A stretch of DNA of 64,000 bases from Flavobacterium sp. GSB-24 (GTDB lineage: Bacteria > Bacteroidota > Bacteroidia > Flavobacteriales > Flavobacteriaceae): NCBI RefSeq assembly GCF_027924665.1, contig NZ_AP027043.1, positions 1,364,001-1,428,000 on the forward strand, in the 5' to 3' direction. Each line of letters opens with the position of its first letter. Positions within the stretch are counted from its first letter, which is position 1. Shown piece by piece: positions 41,794-52,948 of this stretch. Position numbers and translations under genes: made by a program. Below the pieces are notes generated by a model. That model was not told where the DNA came from and searched no databases. It was given only the letters and a program-made list of their open reading frames with translations.

Positions 41794-43920
<2,127 letters not shown>

Positions 43921-43935
43921 TTAGAGTATTGTAAT

Positions 43936-46239
43936 TTAATTTATTTGTACAAATTTACTTGCAATTACAGGATTTCCGTTAACTACAATTGTTAAATCTT
44001 GATCGCCGTCTACAGTAAATGTTGTTTCGTTATGATTTACAGCTACTTTTAAAATTTGATTTCTGAAATTGATTTTAAAAGAGTAACCTTTCCATTCTTT
44101 TGGGATTTTTGGAGAGAAATGCAATTGGTCATTTTTCACACGCATTCCGCCAAAACCTTCTACAATGCTCATCCAAGTTCCCGCCATCGATGTGATGTGA
44201 CAGCCTTCTTCGACTTCTTTATTATAATCATCCAAATCCAAACGAGAAGTTCTTAAATAAAACGTATATGCCATATCCATTTTATCTAAAGCTGCAGCCT
44301 GAATCGAGTGGACACACGGGGAAAGCGAACTTTCGTGAACCGTAAATGACTCGTAGAATTCAAAGTTGCGTTTTAATTCTTCTTTAGAGAAATGATCTTC
44401 GAAGAAATAGAAACCTTGTAAAACATCGGCTTGTTTAATATATGGTGAACGTAAAACACGATCCCAAGACCATTTTTGGTTAATAGGACGCTGTGATTTA
44501 TCTAAATCTTTTACTGGAACTAAATCTTTGTCTAAGAAACCGTCTTGCTGTAAATAAATTCCAAGTTCTTCTGAAATTGGGAAATACATGTCATCGGCCA
44601 CTTTTTTCCATTCCTGAATTTCTTCTGCCGAAAGGCTTACTTTTTCTAAAATGCGCTTGTGATCTGCAGGATATTCTGAAGCTACTTTTTCAATTTGTTC
44701 TGCAGCAAAATCAATACACCATTTTGCAATATAATTGGTGTAGAAATTATTGTTGATGTTGTTTTCGTATTCGTTTGGTCCTGTAACACCAAGAATTACG
44801 TATTGGTTTTTATCTTTAGAAAAAGAAGCTCTTTGGTGCCAGAAACGTGCAATCCCGATTAAAACTTCTAATCCTTTTTCTGGAATATAAGAGTAATCTC
44901 CAGTATAACGGTTATAGTTGTAAATCGCAAAAGCAATCGCCCCATTTCTATGGATTTCCTCGTGTGTGATTTCCCATTCGTTGTGGCATTCTTCACCATT
45001 CATGGTAACCATTGGGTACAATGCAGCACCGTTTTTGAAACCTAAATTATCTTGAGCGTTTTCAATTGCTTTGTCTAATTGGTTGTAACGATACGTCAAT
45101 AAGTTTCGAGCAACCTGCTGATCTTTTGTAGCCATGTAAAACGGAATACAATAAGCTTCAGTGTCCCAATAAGTTGATCCACCGTATTTTTCTCCCGTAA
45201 AACCTTTTGGTCCAATATTCAAACGAGAATCTTTTCCTGAATAAGTTTGGTTTAATTGAAAGATATTGAAACGAATTCCCTGCTGTGCTTTTACATCGCC
45301 TTCAATCGTAATATCTGACATTTCCCAGATTTTTGCCCAAGCCTCAATTTGATTTTGAAGTAAAGCATCGTATCCTGAATTAACAGCAGTTTTTATTACT
45401 TTTTCGGCTGCAGCCAAAGTATTTTCGTGGTTCAAAGAAACGGTATAACCTCCGATTTTTTGAATTGCTGAGGTTTGTCCTTTTGCAATAATAGTTCCGT
45501 AAGTATATTGAACTTTGTCTGCAGTTGAATCGATTGTAGAAGGCGAAACGTGAATATCTTCATCATTTGCCAAAATCGTATTGTGCATGAAAGTTGTCAC
45601 TTTAAAATGCGTTTTAAAAGTCTGCGCTGTTACAAAAGCTTCGTTTGTGCCTTTTTTAACTTCAAGCGGTTCCCAGAATTTTTCTTCCCAGTTCGCATCT
45701 TCATTGGCTACACCAGCATCAACGTAAGGTTTGTAAACGATTTTTGCATCTTTGTTTAAAGGCGTGATTTCATATTTTATAATTCCCGCTTCATCTAAAT
45801 CTAATGAAAGAAAACGACGAACATTTACGGCAATTTCAGTTCCGTTTTTTAGAACAGCTTCAAAAGAACGATTGTACCATCCTTCTTTCATATTCAGTTC
45901 TCTTTGGAAATTTCTAACTTCAGTACAATTATTTAAATCAAGATTTTCTTCGTTGATTTCAACGTCAATTCCAATCCAGTTTGGAGCGTTTAGTACTTTG
46001 GCAAAATATTTCGGGTAACCGTTTTTCCACCAGCCCACTTTTGTTTTGTCTGGATAATAGATTCCAGCGATGTAACTTCCTTGAAAAGTTTCTGCTGAAT
46101 AGGTTTCTTCAAAATTGGCGCGTTGTCCCATTGCGCCGTTTCCGATACTGAAAAGACTTTCAGACGATTTTACTCTTTCGGCATCAAATCCTTCTTCTAT
46201 AATTGACCAATTATCTGGTTTTATATAATCTTGGTTCAT
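43936..46239 (-). CDS. GH65 maltose phosphorylase-like enzyme
   Basis: A 767-residue cytosolic GH65 enzyme. The N-terminal beta-sandwich (~1-280) opens with LFSIGNGAMGQRANFEE (29-45). The (alpha/alpha)6 barrel has KYGGSTYWDTEAYCIPF (351-367) and catalytic acid Glu490 in VTGPNEYENN. Lys/His residues of HESSLSPCVHSI help bind phosphate. It lacks a signal peptide, so it acts inside the cell, splitting maltose with phosphate to glucose and beta-glucose 1-phosphate. The next gene upstream is beta-phosphoglucomutase, the expected partner. Trehalose or kojibiose specificity cannot be excluded, but the maltose locus favours maltose. Confidence 0.9.
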   Translation of the reverse strand: MNQDYIKPDNWSIIEEGFDAERVKSSESLFSIGNGAMGQRANFEETYSAETFQGSYIAGIYYPDKTKVGWWKNGYPKYFAKVLNAPNWIGIDVEINEENLDLNNCTEVRNFQRELNMKEGWYNRSFEAVLKNGTEIAVNVRRFLSLDLDEAGIIKYEITPLNKDAKIVYKPYVDAGVANEDANWEEKFWEPLEVKKGTNEAFVTAQTFKTHFKVTTFMHNTILANDEDIHVSPSTIDSTADKVQYTYGTIIAKGQTSAIQKIGGYTVSLNHENTLAAAEKVIKTAVNSGYDALLQNQIEAWAKIWEMSDITIEGDVKAQQGIRFNIFQLNQTYSGKDSRLNIGPKGFTGEKYGGSTYWDTEAYCIPFYMATKDQQVARNLLTYRYNQLDKAIENAQDNLGFKNGAALYPMVTMNGEECHNEWEITHEEIHRNGAIAFAIYNYNRYTGDYSYIPEKGLEVLIGIARFWHQRASFSKDKNQYVILGVTGPNEYENNINNNFYTNYIAKWCIDFAAEQIEKVASEYPADHKRILEKVSLSAEEIQEWKKVADDMYFPISEELGIYLQQDGFLDKDLVPVKDLDKSQRPINQKWSWDRVLRSPYIKQADVLQGFYFFEDHFSKEELKRNFEFYESFTVHESSLSPCVHSIQAAALDKMDMAYTFYLRTSRLDLDDYNKEVEEGCHITSMAGTWMSIVEGFGGMRVKNDQLHFSPKIPKEWKGYSFKINFRNQILKVAVNHNETTFTVDGDQDLTIVVNGNPVIASKFVQIN

Positions 46240-46249
46240 TTTTTCTTAA

Positions 46250-46330
46250 TTTGATAATTCGTTAATTAGACAATTAGATAATGCATGTTTGCAGCAATTA
46301 TCTAATTATCAAATTGGCACATTTTCTAAT
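46250..46330. repeat. AATTAGATAAT palindrome, inverted copy
   Basis: Words gataattcgttaattagac, caattagataatgc and the complementary aattatctaattatc, then aaattggcac, form a fold-back. It is the family seen at 23117-23200, in opposite orientation, and its right arm touches the stop of the beta-PGM gene. Confidence 0.78.
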
Positions 46331-46985
46331 TGATTAATTTTTCTATAAAGCTTGTTTCGATTTGGGTAAAATCTTTAAAAATATAGTCAGCTTCATGTAA
46401 AATTGTTTCCTCACCAATTCCCACGCTTACCATTTCGCCTATGTTTGCTGCCTGAATTCCGGCAACAGAATCTTCAAATACAATTGAATCTTTTGGATCA
46501 ATATTTAACAATTGAGCCGCTTTTAAGAAAACTTCCGGATCTGGTTTTGCATTGGTAACATCGTTACCGTCAACAATAACATCGAAATACGAAAGAATTC
46601 CAGTTTTTTCAAGAATTGGTCGGGCATTTTTACTCGCAGAACCCAATGCAATTCCTTGGTTTTTATCTTTTAATAGTTTTAGAATTTTAGCAACTCCTGG
46701 AAGAATCTCGCTTTCGTCCATGTCAACTAAATAGGATAAATAATCTTCGTTTTTTTGAATTAACCATTTGTCTTTGTCTTCCTGAGAAGCCTGAACATTA
46801 CCTAATCCAAGTATAATGTCTAACGAACGAACGCGGCTCACGCCTTTTAAAAGTTCGTTGTCTTCATGTGTAAAATTTATATTTAATGATTGGGCAATTT
46901 TCTGCCATGCTAAAAAATGGTATTTAGCGGTATCAACGATCACTCCGTCAAGATCGAATATGAAGGCTTTTTTATTATTATTCAT
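46326..46985 (-). CDS. pgmB: Beta-phosphoglucomutase
   Basis: A 219-residue HAD mutase. FIFDLDGVIVDTAKYHFLAW carries the nucleophile and acid/base Asp and the cap-start His. LKGVSRVRSLDIIL is the cap substrate-binding loop typical of beta-PGM, followed by ALGSASKNARPIL, ANKPDP-like NAKPDPEVFLKAA and FEDSVAGIQAA. It converts beta-glucose 1-phosphate, the product of the adjacent GH65, to glucose 6-phosphate. The ATG at 46985 overlaps the last 8 bp of the MFS gene, so the two are coupled. A TTG start at 46994 is possible but less likely. Confidence 0.93.
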   Translation of the reverse strand: MNNNKKAFIFDLDGVIVDTAKYHFLAWQKIAQSLNINFTHEDNELLKGVSRVRSLDIILGLGNVQASQEDKDKWLIQKNEDYLSYLVDMDESEILPGVAKILKLLKDKNQGIALGSASKNARPILEKTGILSYFDVIVDGNDVTNAKPDPEVFLKAAQLLNIDPKDSIVFEDSVAGIQAANIGEMVSVGIGEETILHEADYIFKDFTQIETSFIEKLIN

Positions 46986-48495
46986 GAATTTCAATTTTAG
47001 TTCTGCTATTTACTCTAAGTGTAAGTAATCCGGCAAAAATCATAGATACACCTCCAATTATTAAGGCGTAAATAGGTTCGTTATGAAAGAATTGTTTGAT
47101 TACAAATCCTAATATGGTAGCGGCTACAATTTGTGGTATTACTACAAAAAAGTTAAAAACTCCCATGTAATAACCCATTTTTGCTGCTGGTAAAGCACCA
47201 GATAACATTGCATAAGGCATTGATAAAATACTTGCCCATGCAATTCCAACTCCTAACATGGGCAGGATTAGCATTTGCTTATCACCAATAAAATAAATTG
47301 AAATTAAACCAACACCTCCTGCGCATAATGCCAATAAATGTGTTGCTCTAACGCCTACTTTTTTTGCAATGATTGGTAATAAGAAAGCTACTGCAGCAGC
47401 AATTCCGTTATAAACTGTAAATAACACAGAAACCCAGTCAGCAGCATCGTTGTAAACTTTTGAAGTCGTGTCTGTCGTACCAAAAATGTGTTGTGTAACA
47501 GCTTGTGTTGTGTAAATCCACATAGAGAAAAGCGCAAACCAAGAGAAAAATTGTACCCAGGCTAATTTTTGCATTGTTTTTGGCATATTCAATAAATCGG
47601 TCATGATTATGGTAAAGCCATTTTGAACTTTTTTAGTTCGTAATTGTGATGCAATTACAAATAAAACACCCATAAAAATTAGTCCGATAAATAAAATATA
47701 CAATTCTTTTGCCAGGCTGTTTTCAAAAATTAGAAATGAAATTAATCCGCCAATACCGGCAAAGACTAATCCTAAAAGCAATTGTTTTTTTGTAGAAACT
47801 CCAGATTCTGTTTCTGGATTAGAAAGATTTTGAGAATCTTTTTTACTAGTAGCTTCAAATGCATGAAGTTCTTCAGGCGTGTATTCAGTTGTTTTAAAAA
47901 CAGTCCATAGAACAGAAAGCAGAAAAACAATTCCGCCAATGTAGAAAGACCATTTTACAGCATCTGGAATAATTCCTTTAGGGGCAACATTGCTGACATC
48001 AAAAACATTTGTAAAAAGATAGGGTAAAACAGAACCTACAACAGCACCTGTTCCAATAAAAAAACTCTGCATTACAAAACCTAATGCACGTTGATGGTCG
48101 GGTAAATTATCGCCAACAAAGGCGCGAAAAGGTTCCATTGAAACATTTATCGAAGCATCCATTATCCATAAAGTTCCTGCCGCAATCCATAAAGTAGGAG
48201 AGTTGGGCATAATGAATAATGCGATTGAAGACAAAATGGCTCCAATTAAAAAATAGGGGCGGCGTCTTCCTAAACGAGTCCAGGTTCTATCACTGAAATA
48301 ACCAATAACGGGCTGAATAATTAAACCTGAAACAGGCGCAGCAATCCACAAAATTGGGATTTCGTCTATTTTAGCACCAAGGGTTTCAAAAATTCTAGAA
48401 GTATTTGCGTTTTGCAGTGCAAAACCAAACTGTATTCCCAAGAAACCGAAACTCATGTTCCAAATTTCCCAGAAACTTAATTTACGCTTTTCCAT
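46978..48495 (-). CDS. MFS maltose/sugar importer (GPH/SLC45-like)
   Basis: A 505-residue inner-membrane carrier with about twelve helices. SFWEIWNMSFGFLGIQFGFA and PVIGYFSDRTWTRLGRRRPY (loop 2-3, D-R-T-x-x-R-x-G-R-R) resemble the sucrose/maltose GPH family. A soluble loop of ~60 residues (TTEYTPEELHAFEATSKKDS and beyond) joins the halves. It would import maltose from the periplasm for the cytosolic GH65 phosphorylase. Its leftward promoter contains an operator-like palindrome between -33 and -7, and the LacI regulator is the next gene upstream. Confidence 0.9.
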   Translation of the reverse strand: MEKRKLSFWEIWNMSFGFLGIQFGFALQNANTSRIFETLGAKIDEIPILWIAAPVSGLIIQPVIGYFSDRTWTRLGRRRPYFLIGAILSSIALFIMPNSPTLWIAAGTLWIMDASINVSMEPFRAFVGDNLPDHQRALGFVMQSFFIGTGAVVGSVLPYLFTNVFDVSNVAPKGIIPDAVKWSFYIGGIVFLLSVLWTVFKTTEYTPEELHAFEATSKKDSQNLSNPETESGVSTKKQLLLGLVFAGIGGLISFLIFENSLAKELYILFIGLIFMGVLFVIASQLRTKKVQNGFTIIMTDLLNMPKTMQKLAWVQFFSWFALFSMWIYTTQAVTQHIFGTTDTTSKVYNDAADWVSVLFTVYNGIAAAVAFLLPIIAKKVGVRATHLLALCAGGVGLISIYFIGDKQMLILPMLGVGIAWASILSMPYAMLSGALPAAKMGYYMGVFNFFVVIPQIVAATILGFVIKQFFHNEPIYALIIGGVSMIFAGLLTLRVNSRTKIEIHE

Positions 48496-48509
48496 TATCG
48501 TAATTTGTG

Positions 48510-48543
48510 AAAAATTATACGATAAGCGCTTTGCTTATCAAAA
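48510..48543 (-). promoter_or_regulatory. Promoter of the maltose operon with LacI-type operator
   Basis: On the minus strand TTTTG (48543-48539) is followed after 21 nt by TAATTTTT (48517-48510), close to the TTG...TAnnTTTG consensus. The spacer holds the inverted repeat gataagc-gcttt-gcttatc (48521-48539, plus strand), which contains AAGCGCTT, a LacI-like core. Binding there would block RNA polymerase. The start codon lies 15 bp further on. Confidence 0.55.
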
Positions 48544-48623
48544 CTTACTGTTTTTTTCGAAGTAAAAGTAAAAGCCTTGACGGGCGTAAAAGTATTAATT
48601 ATTTTTTTATTTATGCTAATAAA

Positions 48624-48650
48624 AAAGCCATAAATATTTTTTATGGCTTT
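48624..48650 (-). terminator. lacI terminator
   Basis: Arms aaagccataaa (48624-48634) and tttatggcttt (48640-48650) are perfectly complementary. The A run at 48621-48626 gives a U tail on the minus transcript, 23 bp after the LacI stop. Confidence 0.85.
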
Positions 48651-48673
48651 AGAATGTGTTGATTTTAAGAAAA

Positions 48674-49705
48674 TTAGTCAGTAGATTCTCTTTTTATTAA
48701 ATGTGTTTCTATAACTTCTGTTGTATAGTTTTCGTTTTCTTCTTCGTCATCATCATGTTCAGCTTCGAGTCGTTCAATAAGCATTTTAGCCGCTTTATTT
48801 CCCATTTTTTCCCCACTCTGACTTACGGTTGTAATACTTGGAGTAGAATATTTGGAGATGATTCCGTCCGTAAAAGCAATTACAGCTAAATCTTCCGGAA
48901 CTTTTAATCCCATTTTTGATGCAGTTTTGATAATGGTTACCGCAAAAAGTTCATTTACAGCAAAAACAGCATCAAAAGCTCTGTCGTGTAAAAGCTGACT
49001 AATAGTGATTTCGCAGGTATCAACATCTTCAATTTTTATGATTAAATCTTCGTTGAAAGGAATTCCGTTGTCTAAAAGTGCTTTTTCGTAACCATCAGTT
49101 CTTAGTTTTCCGACACTCACATAGTCAACAGTTGTTACTAAGGCTATTTTTTTTCGTCCGTTATCAATTAAACTCTGAACAGCTTCATAAGCCGCCGCTT
49201 TATCATCAATAATTACTTTATCGCATAAAATATCATTAGTAACGCGGTCGAACATTACAACCGGCATCCCTTGGTTAATGACTTCTGTAATGTGATGAAA
49301 ATCACCTTTATATTGTGTTTCTTTAGAAAGAGACATGATGAAACCGTCGATACTTCCGTTGGCTAACATTTCCATATTTAAAACCTCCTTATCAAAAGAA
49401 TCATCAGATAAACAAATGACAACACTATAACCATTTTCGTTCGCAACCTGCTCAATTCCATTAATTACAGTAGAGAAAAAGTAGTGTACAATTTCGGGTA
49501 TAATGATGCCAATACTTTTGGTTTTTCGGTTCTTTAAACTAAGAGCAATATTGTTGGGTTTATAGTTATAAAACTTTGCAAAAGCCTGCACTTTTAAGCG
49601 CGTTTCTTCACCAATTTCAAGACTGTTTCTAAGTGATTTTGAGACAGTTGAAATGGATACATCAAGTTCCTTTGCAATCTGTTTTAGGGTTATTTTGCGT
49701 TTCAT
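48674..49705 (-). CDS. LacI-family transcriptional regulator
   Basis: A 343-residue regulator. The N-terminal HTH (residues 1-20: ITLKQIAKELDVSISTVSKS) and hinge helix (NNIALSLKNRKTKSIGIIIP at ~52-71) precede a periplasmic-binding-protein-like effector domain (~60-330). An acidic tail (EHDDDEEENENYTTEVIETH) ends the protein. It lies between the divergent SusC and leftward operons, and probably responds to maltose or an oligosaccharide. The acidic C-terminal tail is longer than in most family members. Confidence 0.92.
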   Translation of the reverse strand: MKRKITLKQIAKELDVSISTVSKSLRNSLEIGEETRLKVQAFAKFYNYKPNNIALSLKNRKTKSIGIIIPEIVHYFFSTVINGIEQVANENGYSVVICLSDDSFDKEVLNMEMLANGSIDGFIMSLSKETQYKGDFHHITEVINQGMPVVMFDRVTNDILCDKVIIDDKAAAYEAVQSLIDNGRKKIALVTTVDYVSVGKLRTDGYEKALLDNGIPFNEDLIIKIEDVDTCEITISQLLHDRAFDAVFAVNELFAVTIIKTASKMGLKVPEDLAVIAFTDGIISKYSTPSITTVSQSGEKMGNKAAKMLIERLEAEHDDDEEENENYTTEVIETHLIKRESTD

Positions 49706-49813
49706 GGCGTAAAGTGAAAAAAATCTAATTAATAATAAAGGTATCTGAAAATTTTATAATTGACAATTTTTGACTGAAAAGATTACAAAATATAGAAAGT
49801 TTTCAACACTACC

Positions 49814-49823
49814 ACGTTTTCGT
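49814..49823. promoter_or_regulatory. Weak operator-like site upstream of susC
   Basis: accACGTTTTCGTaac has short symmetric ACG/CGT ends with a T4 spacer, 44 bp before the susC -7 element. It does not match the AAGCGCTT operator at 48521-48539, so a role for LacI here is only possible. Confidence 0.2.
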
Positions 49824-49846
49824 AACTCAATAAAAGTTGTCTCTGG

Positions 49847-49875
49847 TTGAGCATGTTAATAAATTCATAATTTTG
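49847..49875 (+). promoter_or_regulatory. susC promoter (TTG-N18-TAATTTTG)
   Basis: TTG at 49847-49849 and TAATTTTG at 49868-49875 match the flavobacterial -33/-7 pattern, with an 18-bp spacer. The transcript leader would be ~60 nt before the ATG at 49942. Confidence 0.6.
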
Positions 49876-49941
49876 AAATTCGAAGTAAAATTAAAAACTT
49901 AACTAACAGTCAAAAACTCAAAACTAATTTAAACAAAAAGT

Positions 49942-52917
49942 ATGAAAACAATTTACAAAAAGTTGTTATTTTTATTCCTTCTGCTTCCGTTTACTGTGTT
50001 AGCTCAAAGCACATTAACAGGAACAGTAACTGATCTTGCCACGGGTCAGCCAATACCAGGAGTAAATGTGAATGTACAAGGTGCCGCAGGAGGTACTTCT
50101 ACAGATTTTGATGGTAAATTTCAATTACCGAATCTAAAAAATGGAGACAAAATTATAGTTTCATTTATTGGATACAAAACATCGACTATTGTGTTTAATG
50201 GTCAAAAAAACTTAGCTGTATCTCTAGAAGAAGATACAAATCAACTTAAAGAAGTTGTAGTACAGGTAGGTTACGGAACTGTTAAGAAAAAAGATGCAAC
50301 AGGTTCTGTTTCTCAAATCTCTGCGAAAGAATTTAATAAAGGTATTAACGTAACTCCAGAGAGTTTAATTAGTGGTCGTATTTCGGGTGTAAATGTCACA
50401 GGAGGAGGGGCGCCAGGTGCAAAAGCAGATATTAGAATTCGTGGAGGATCTTCTTTAAATGCATCAAATGAACCATTAATAGTTTTAGACGGACTTCCGT
50501 TAAGCAATGCAGTTCCAAGTGGAGCAACAAGTATTTTATCTACAATTGATCCAAATGATATTGAATCATTTACAGTATTGAAAGATGCTTCTGCTGCTGC
50601 AATTTACGGTTCTCGTGCTGCAAATGGTGTAATTGTTATTACTACCAAAAAAGGATCAAAAGGAGCTGTTAAAGTAAATTTCAGTTCTCAAGTTGGTATT
50701 AATACAGTAGCGAATACTGTTGATGTAATGAGTGCAGATCAATTCCGCGAATTGGTAAATACAAAAGGAACTCCTGCTCAACAAGCTTTATTAGGAAATG
50801 CTAATACAAATTGGCAAAATGAAATTTTTCATACAGCACTTACAACAAACAACAATATCTCTGTAAGCGGGTCTTTATTTAATAAATTGCCTGTACGTTT
50901 ATCTGTTGGAAATGTTGATAATCCTGGAATCCTAAGAAACACTTCTTTTGAAAGAACTACGACATCGATATCGTTAAATCCAGTTTTATTTGATAATCAT
51001 TTAAAAATTGATATTAGCGGAAACTTATCTTTCGGGAAAAATCAATTTCAAGACGAAGGAGCTGTTATTGGAAGTGCAATCGGATTTGATCCAACGCAGC
51101 CAGTATACCAAGCTGGATCTCGTTATGGAGGTTATTTCGAATGGTTAGAGCCAACTGGAAACTTACCATTATTACCAGCAAGAAACCCTGTTGCTAGATT
51201 AAATCAAGATGATAGAAGAGCAACTTCTACAAGAAAATGGGGAAATGTTAGATTAGACTACAAATTCCATTTCTTCGAAGATTTAAGAGCTGTTGTTGAA
51301 GCAGGTATCGATAGATTTGATAGCAGCGGATATACAGAAGTAAGTACTCAAAGTGCTTTAGGATATCAGCCAAAACCTTTTAATGGTCCAGATTATGTGA
51401 ATCTAGGAAACTACAGCAGTTATACTGATGCACTTCAAAATAAAAACTTAAATGCTTATTTTAATTATACTAAAGATTTAGGGAAATTTAAAATTGATGC
51501 AACTGCGGGTTATAACTATCAGTTGTTTCAAAAAGAAAAATACCAATCAGGAGAAACTAGACAGCCAAATCCAAATGAGGATGTAATTACTGATCCAGAT
51601 ATCAATCTTCAGTCTTATTTCGGTCGTTTGAATTTAGGTTATGACAGTAGATATTTGCTAACTCTTAACTACAGAAGAGACGGAACATCTCGTTTTTCAG
51701 AAGCTAATAGATGGGGTAATTTTGGAGGAGCTGCTTTTGCTTGGAATTTATCTGAGGAAGCTTTCTTAAAAGATAATGCTACTGTTTCTACTTTAAAATT
51801 AAGAGTTGGTTACGGTACAACTGGTCAGCAAGATATATCTGCACAGTATGATTATTTAAGAAGAGTAACTCTTGGAACAATCAACTCTCAGTATATTTTT
51901 GGTAACACAATTTATGCAACTGCAAGACCAGAAGGATATAATGAAAATATTAAATGGGAAGAATTAGCTGAGACTAATATTGGTATTGATTACGGATTCT
52001 TCAACGACAGAATTACTGGATCGATAAATTATTTCAATAAAAAATCAACAGATTTATTAGCTGAAATTGCAGTTCCAGATGGAGCAAACATTAGAAATCA
52101 AGGTTTCTTTAATATAGGAAGCGTTGATACAAAAGGTATCGAGTTCAGTATTGCTTCTGACATTATTAAAACAGATAATTTGACTTGGAATGTAGCTTTC
52201 AATACTACTTATATTCATCAAGAAATTGCTAACTTAGGAATTACAGTTCCGGGTTTCCAAGGTTACTTAACTGGAGATAATATCGCTGGTGGTAATGGAA
52301 ACAAAATTCAAATAAATTCTGTTGGATATGCTCCAAACTCATTCTTTGTTTACGAACAATTATACGATGCAAATAAACGACCAATTGCTGGTGCGTATGT
52401 AGATAGAAATGGAGATGGGAAAATTGATACTGGAGATCGTTATAGATTTCATAAAACAGCACCAGATTATACTTTCGGATTGTTTTCTACTTTAAACTAC
52501 AAAAAGTTTGATTTTACAATGAACTGGAGAGCGAGTTTAGGGAACCGTATTTTTGATAACGTAAGTTCTAACTTAGGATATTCTGATGCTGGTTTAAGAA
52601 GACAAACAGATTTATCGAATGTAAGTTCAGATTACTATAACACTGGTTTTACATTTGAAGATAATGGTACACAACGTTATTTATCAGACTATTTTATAAA
52701 AGACGCTTCTTTTATTAAACTTGATAATGTTACGCTTGGATATACTTTTGATAAAACAATTATAAAAGCAGCTTCATTAAGATTCACTGCTGGTGTGCAG
52801 AATGTTTTTATCCTTACAAAGTATAATGGTTTAGATCCTGAGAAATTCAATGGAATTGATAATAATGTTTATCCGAGAGCAAGAACATTCTTGTTTGGTG
52901 TGAATGCAAGCTTCTAA
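49942..52917 (+). CDS. susC: SusC-like TonB-dependent outer-membrane transporter
   Basis: A 991-residue SusC/RagA-type protein. The signal peptide ends near residue 21 (LAQ). A CarboxypepD_reg domain (~23-100: TGTVTDLATGQPIPGVNVNV, FDGKFQLPNLKNGDKIIVSF) precedes the SusC signature LKEVVVQVGYGTVKKKDATG (~101-120). The plug (~122-235) contains RIRGGSSLNASNEPLIVLDG and DIESFTVLKDASAAAIYGSR, VIVITTKKG. A 22-strand barrel ends in TFLFGVNASF. With SusD it imports starch oligosaccharides across the outer membrane using TonB energy. It is the first gene of the rightward operon. Confidence 0.96.
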   Translation: MKTIYKKLLFLFLLLPFTVLAQSTLTGTVTDLATGQPIPGVNVNVQGAAGGTSTDFDGKFQLPNLKNGDKIIVSFIGYKTSTIVFNGQKNLAVSLEEDTNQLKEVVVQVGYGTVKKKDATGSVSQISAKEFNKGINVTPESLISGRISGVNVTGGGAPGAKADIRIRGGSSLNASNEPLIVLDGLPLSNAVPSGATSILSTIDPNDIESFTVLKDASAAAIYGSRAANGVIVITTKKGSKGAVKVNFSSQVGINTVANTVDVMSADQFRELVNTKGTPAQQALLGNANTNWQNEIFHTALTTNNNISVSGSLFNKLPVRLSVGNVDNPGILRNTSFERTTTSISLNPVLFDNHLKIDISGNLSFGKNQFQDEGAVIGSAIGFDPTQPVYQAGSRYGGYFEWLEPTGNLPLLPARNPVARLNQDDRRATSTRKWGNVRLDYKFHFFEDLRAVVEAGIDRFDSSGYTEVSTQSALGYQPKPFNGPDYVNLGNYSSYTDALQNKNLNAYFNYTKDLGKFKIDATAGYNYQLFQKEKYQSGETRQPNPNEDVITDPDINLQSYFGRLNLGYDSRYLLTLNYRRDGTSRFSEANRWGNFGGAAFAWNLSEEAFLKDNATVSTLKLRVGYGTTGQQDISAQYDYLRRVTLGTINSQYIFGNTIYATARPEGYNENIKWEELAETNIGIDYGFFNDRITGSINYFNKKSTDLLAEIAVPDGANIRNQGFFNIGSVDTKGIEFSIASDIIKTDNLTWNVAFNTTYIHQEIANLGITVPGFQGYLTGDNIAGGNGNKIQINSVGYAPNSFFVYEQLYDANKRPIAGAYVDRNGDGKIDTGDRYRFHKTAPDYTFGLFSTLNYKKFDFTMNWRASLGNRIFDNVSSNLGYSDAGLRRQTDLSNVSSDYYNTGFTFEDNGTQRYLSDYFIKDASFIKLDNVTLGYTFDKTIIKAASLRFTAGVQNVFILTKYNGLDPEKFNGIDNNVYPRARTFLFGVNASF

Positions 52918-52948
52918 TAGGAAAATCATAATTTAAAAAATTAATAAA

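Noticed and set aside
49814..49823. Second LacI operator upstream of susC as a firm call
   Set aside because: Only three bases pair on each side and it does not match the stronger site at 48521-48539; listed only with low confidence.
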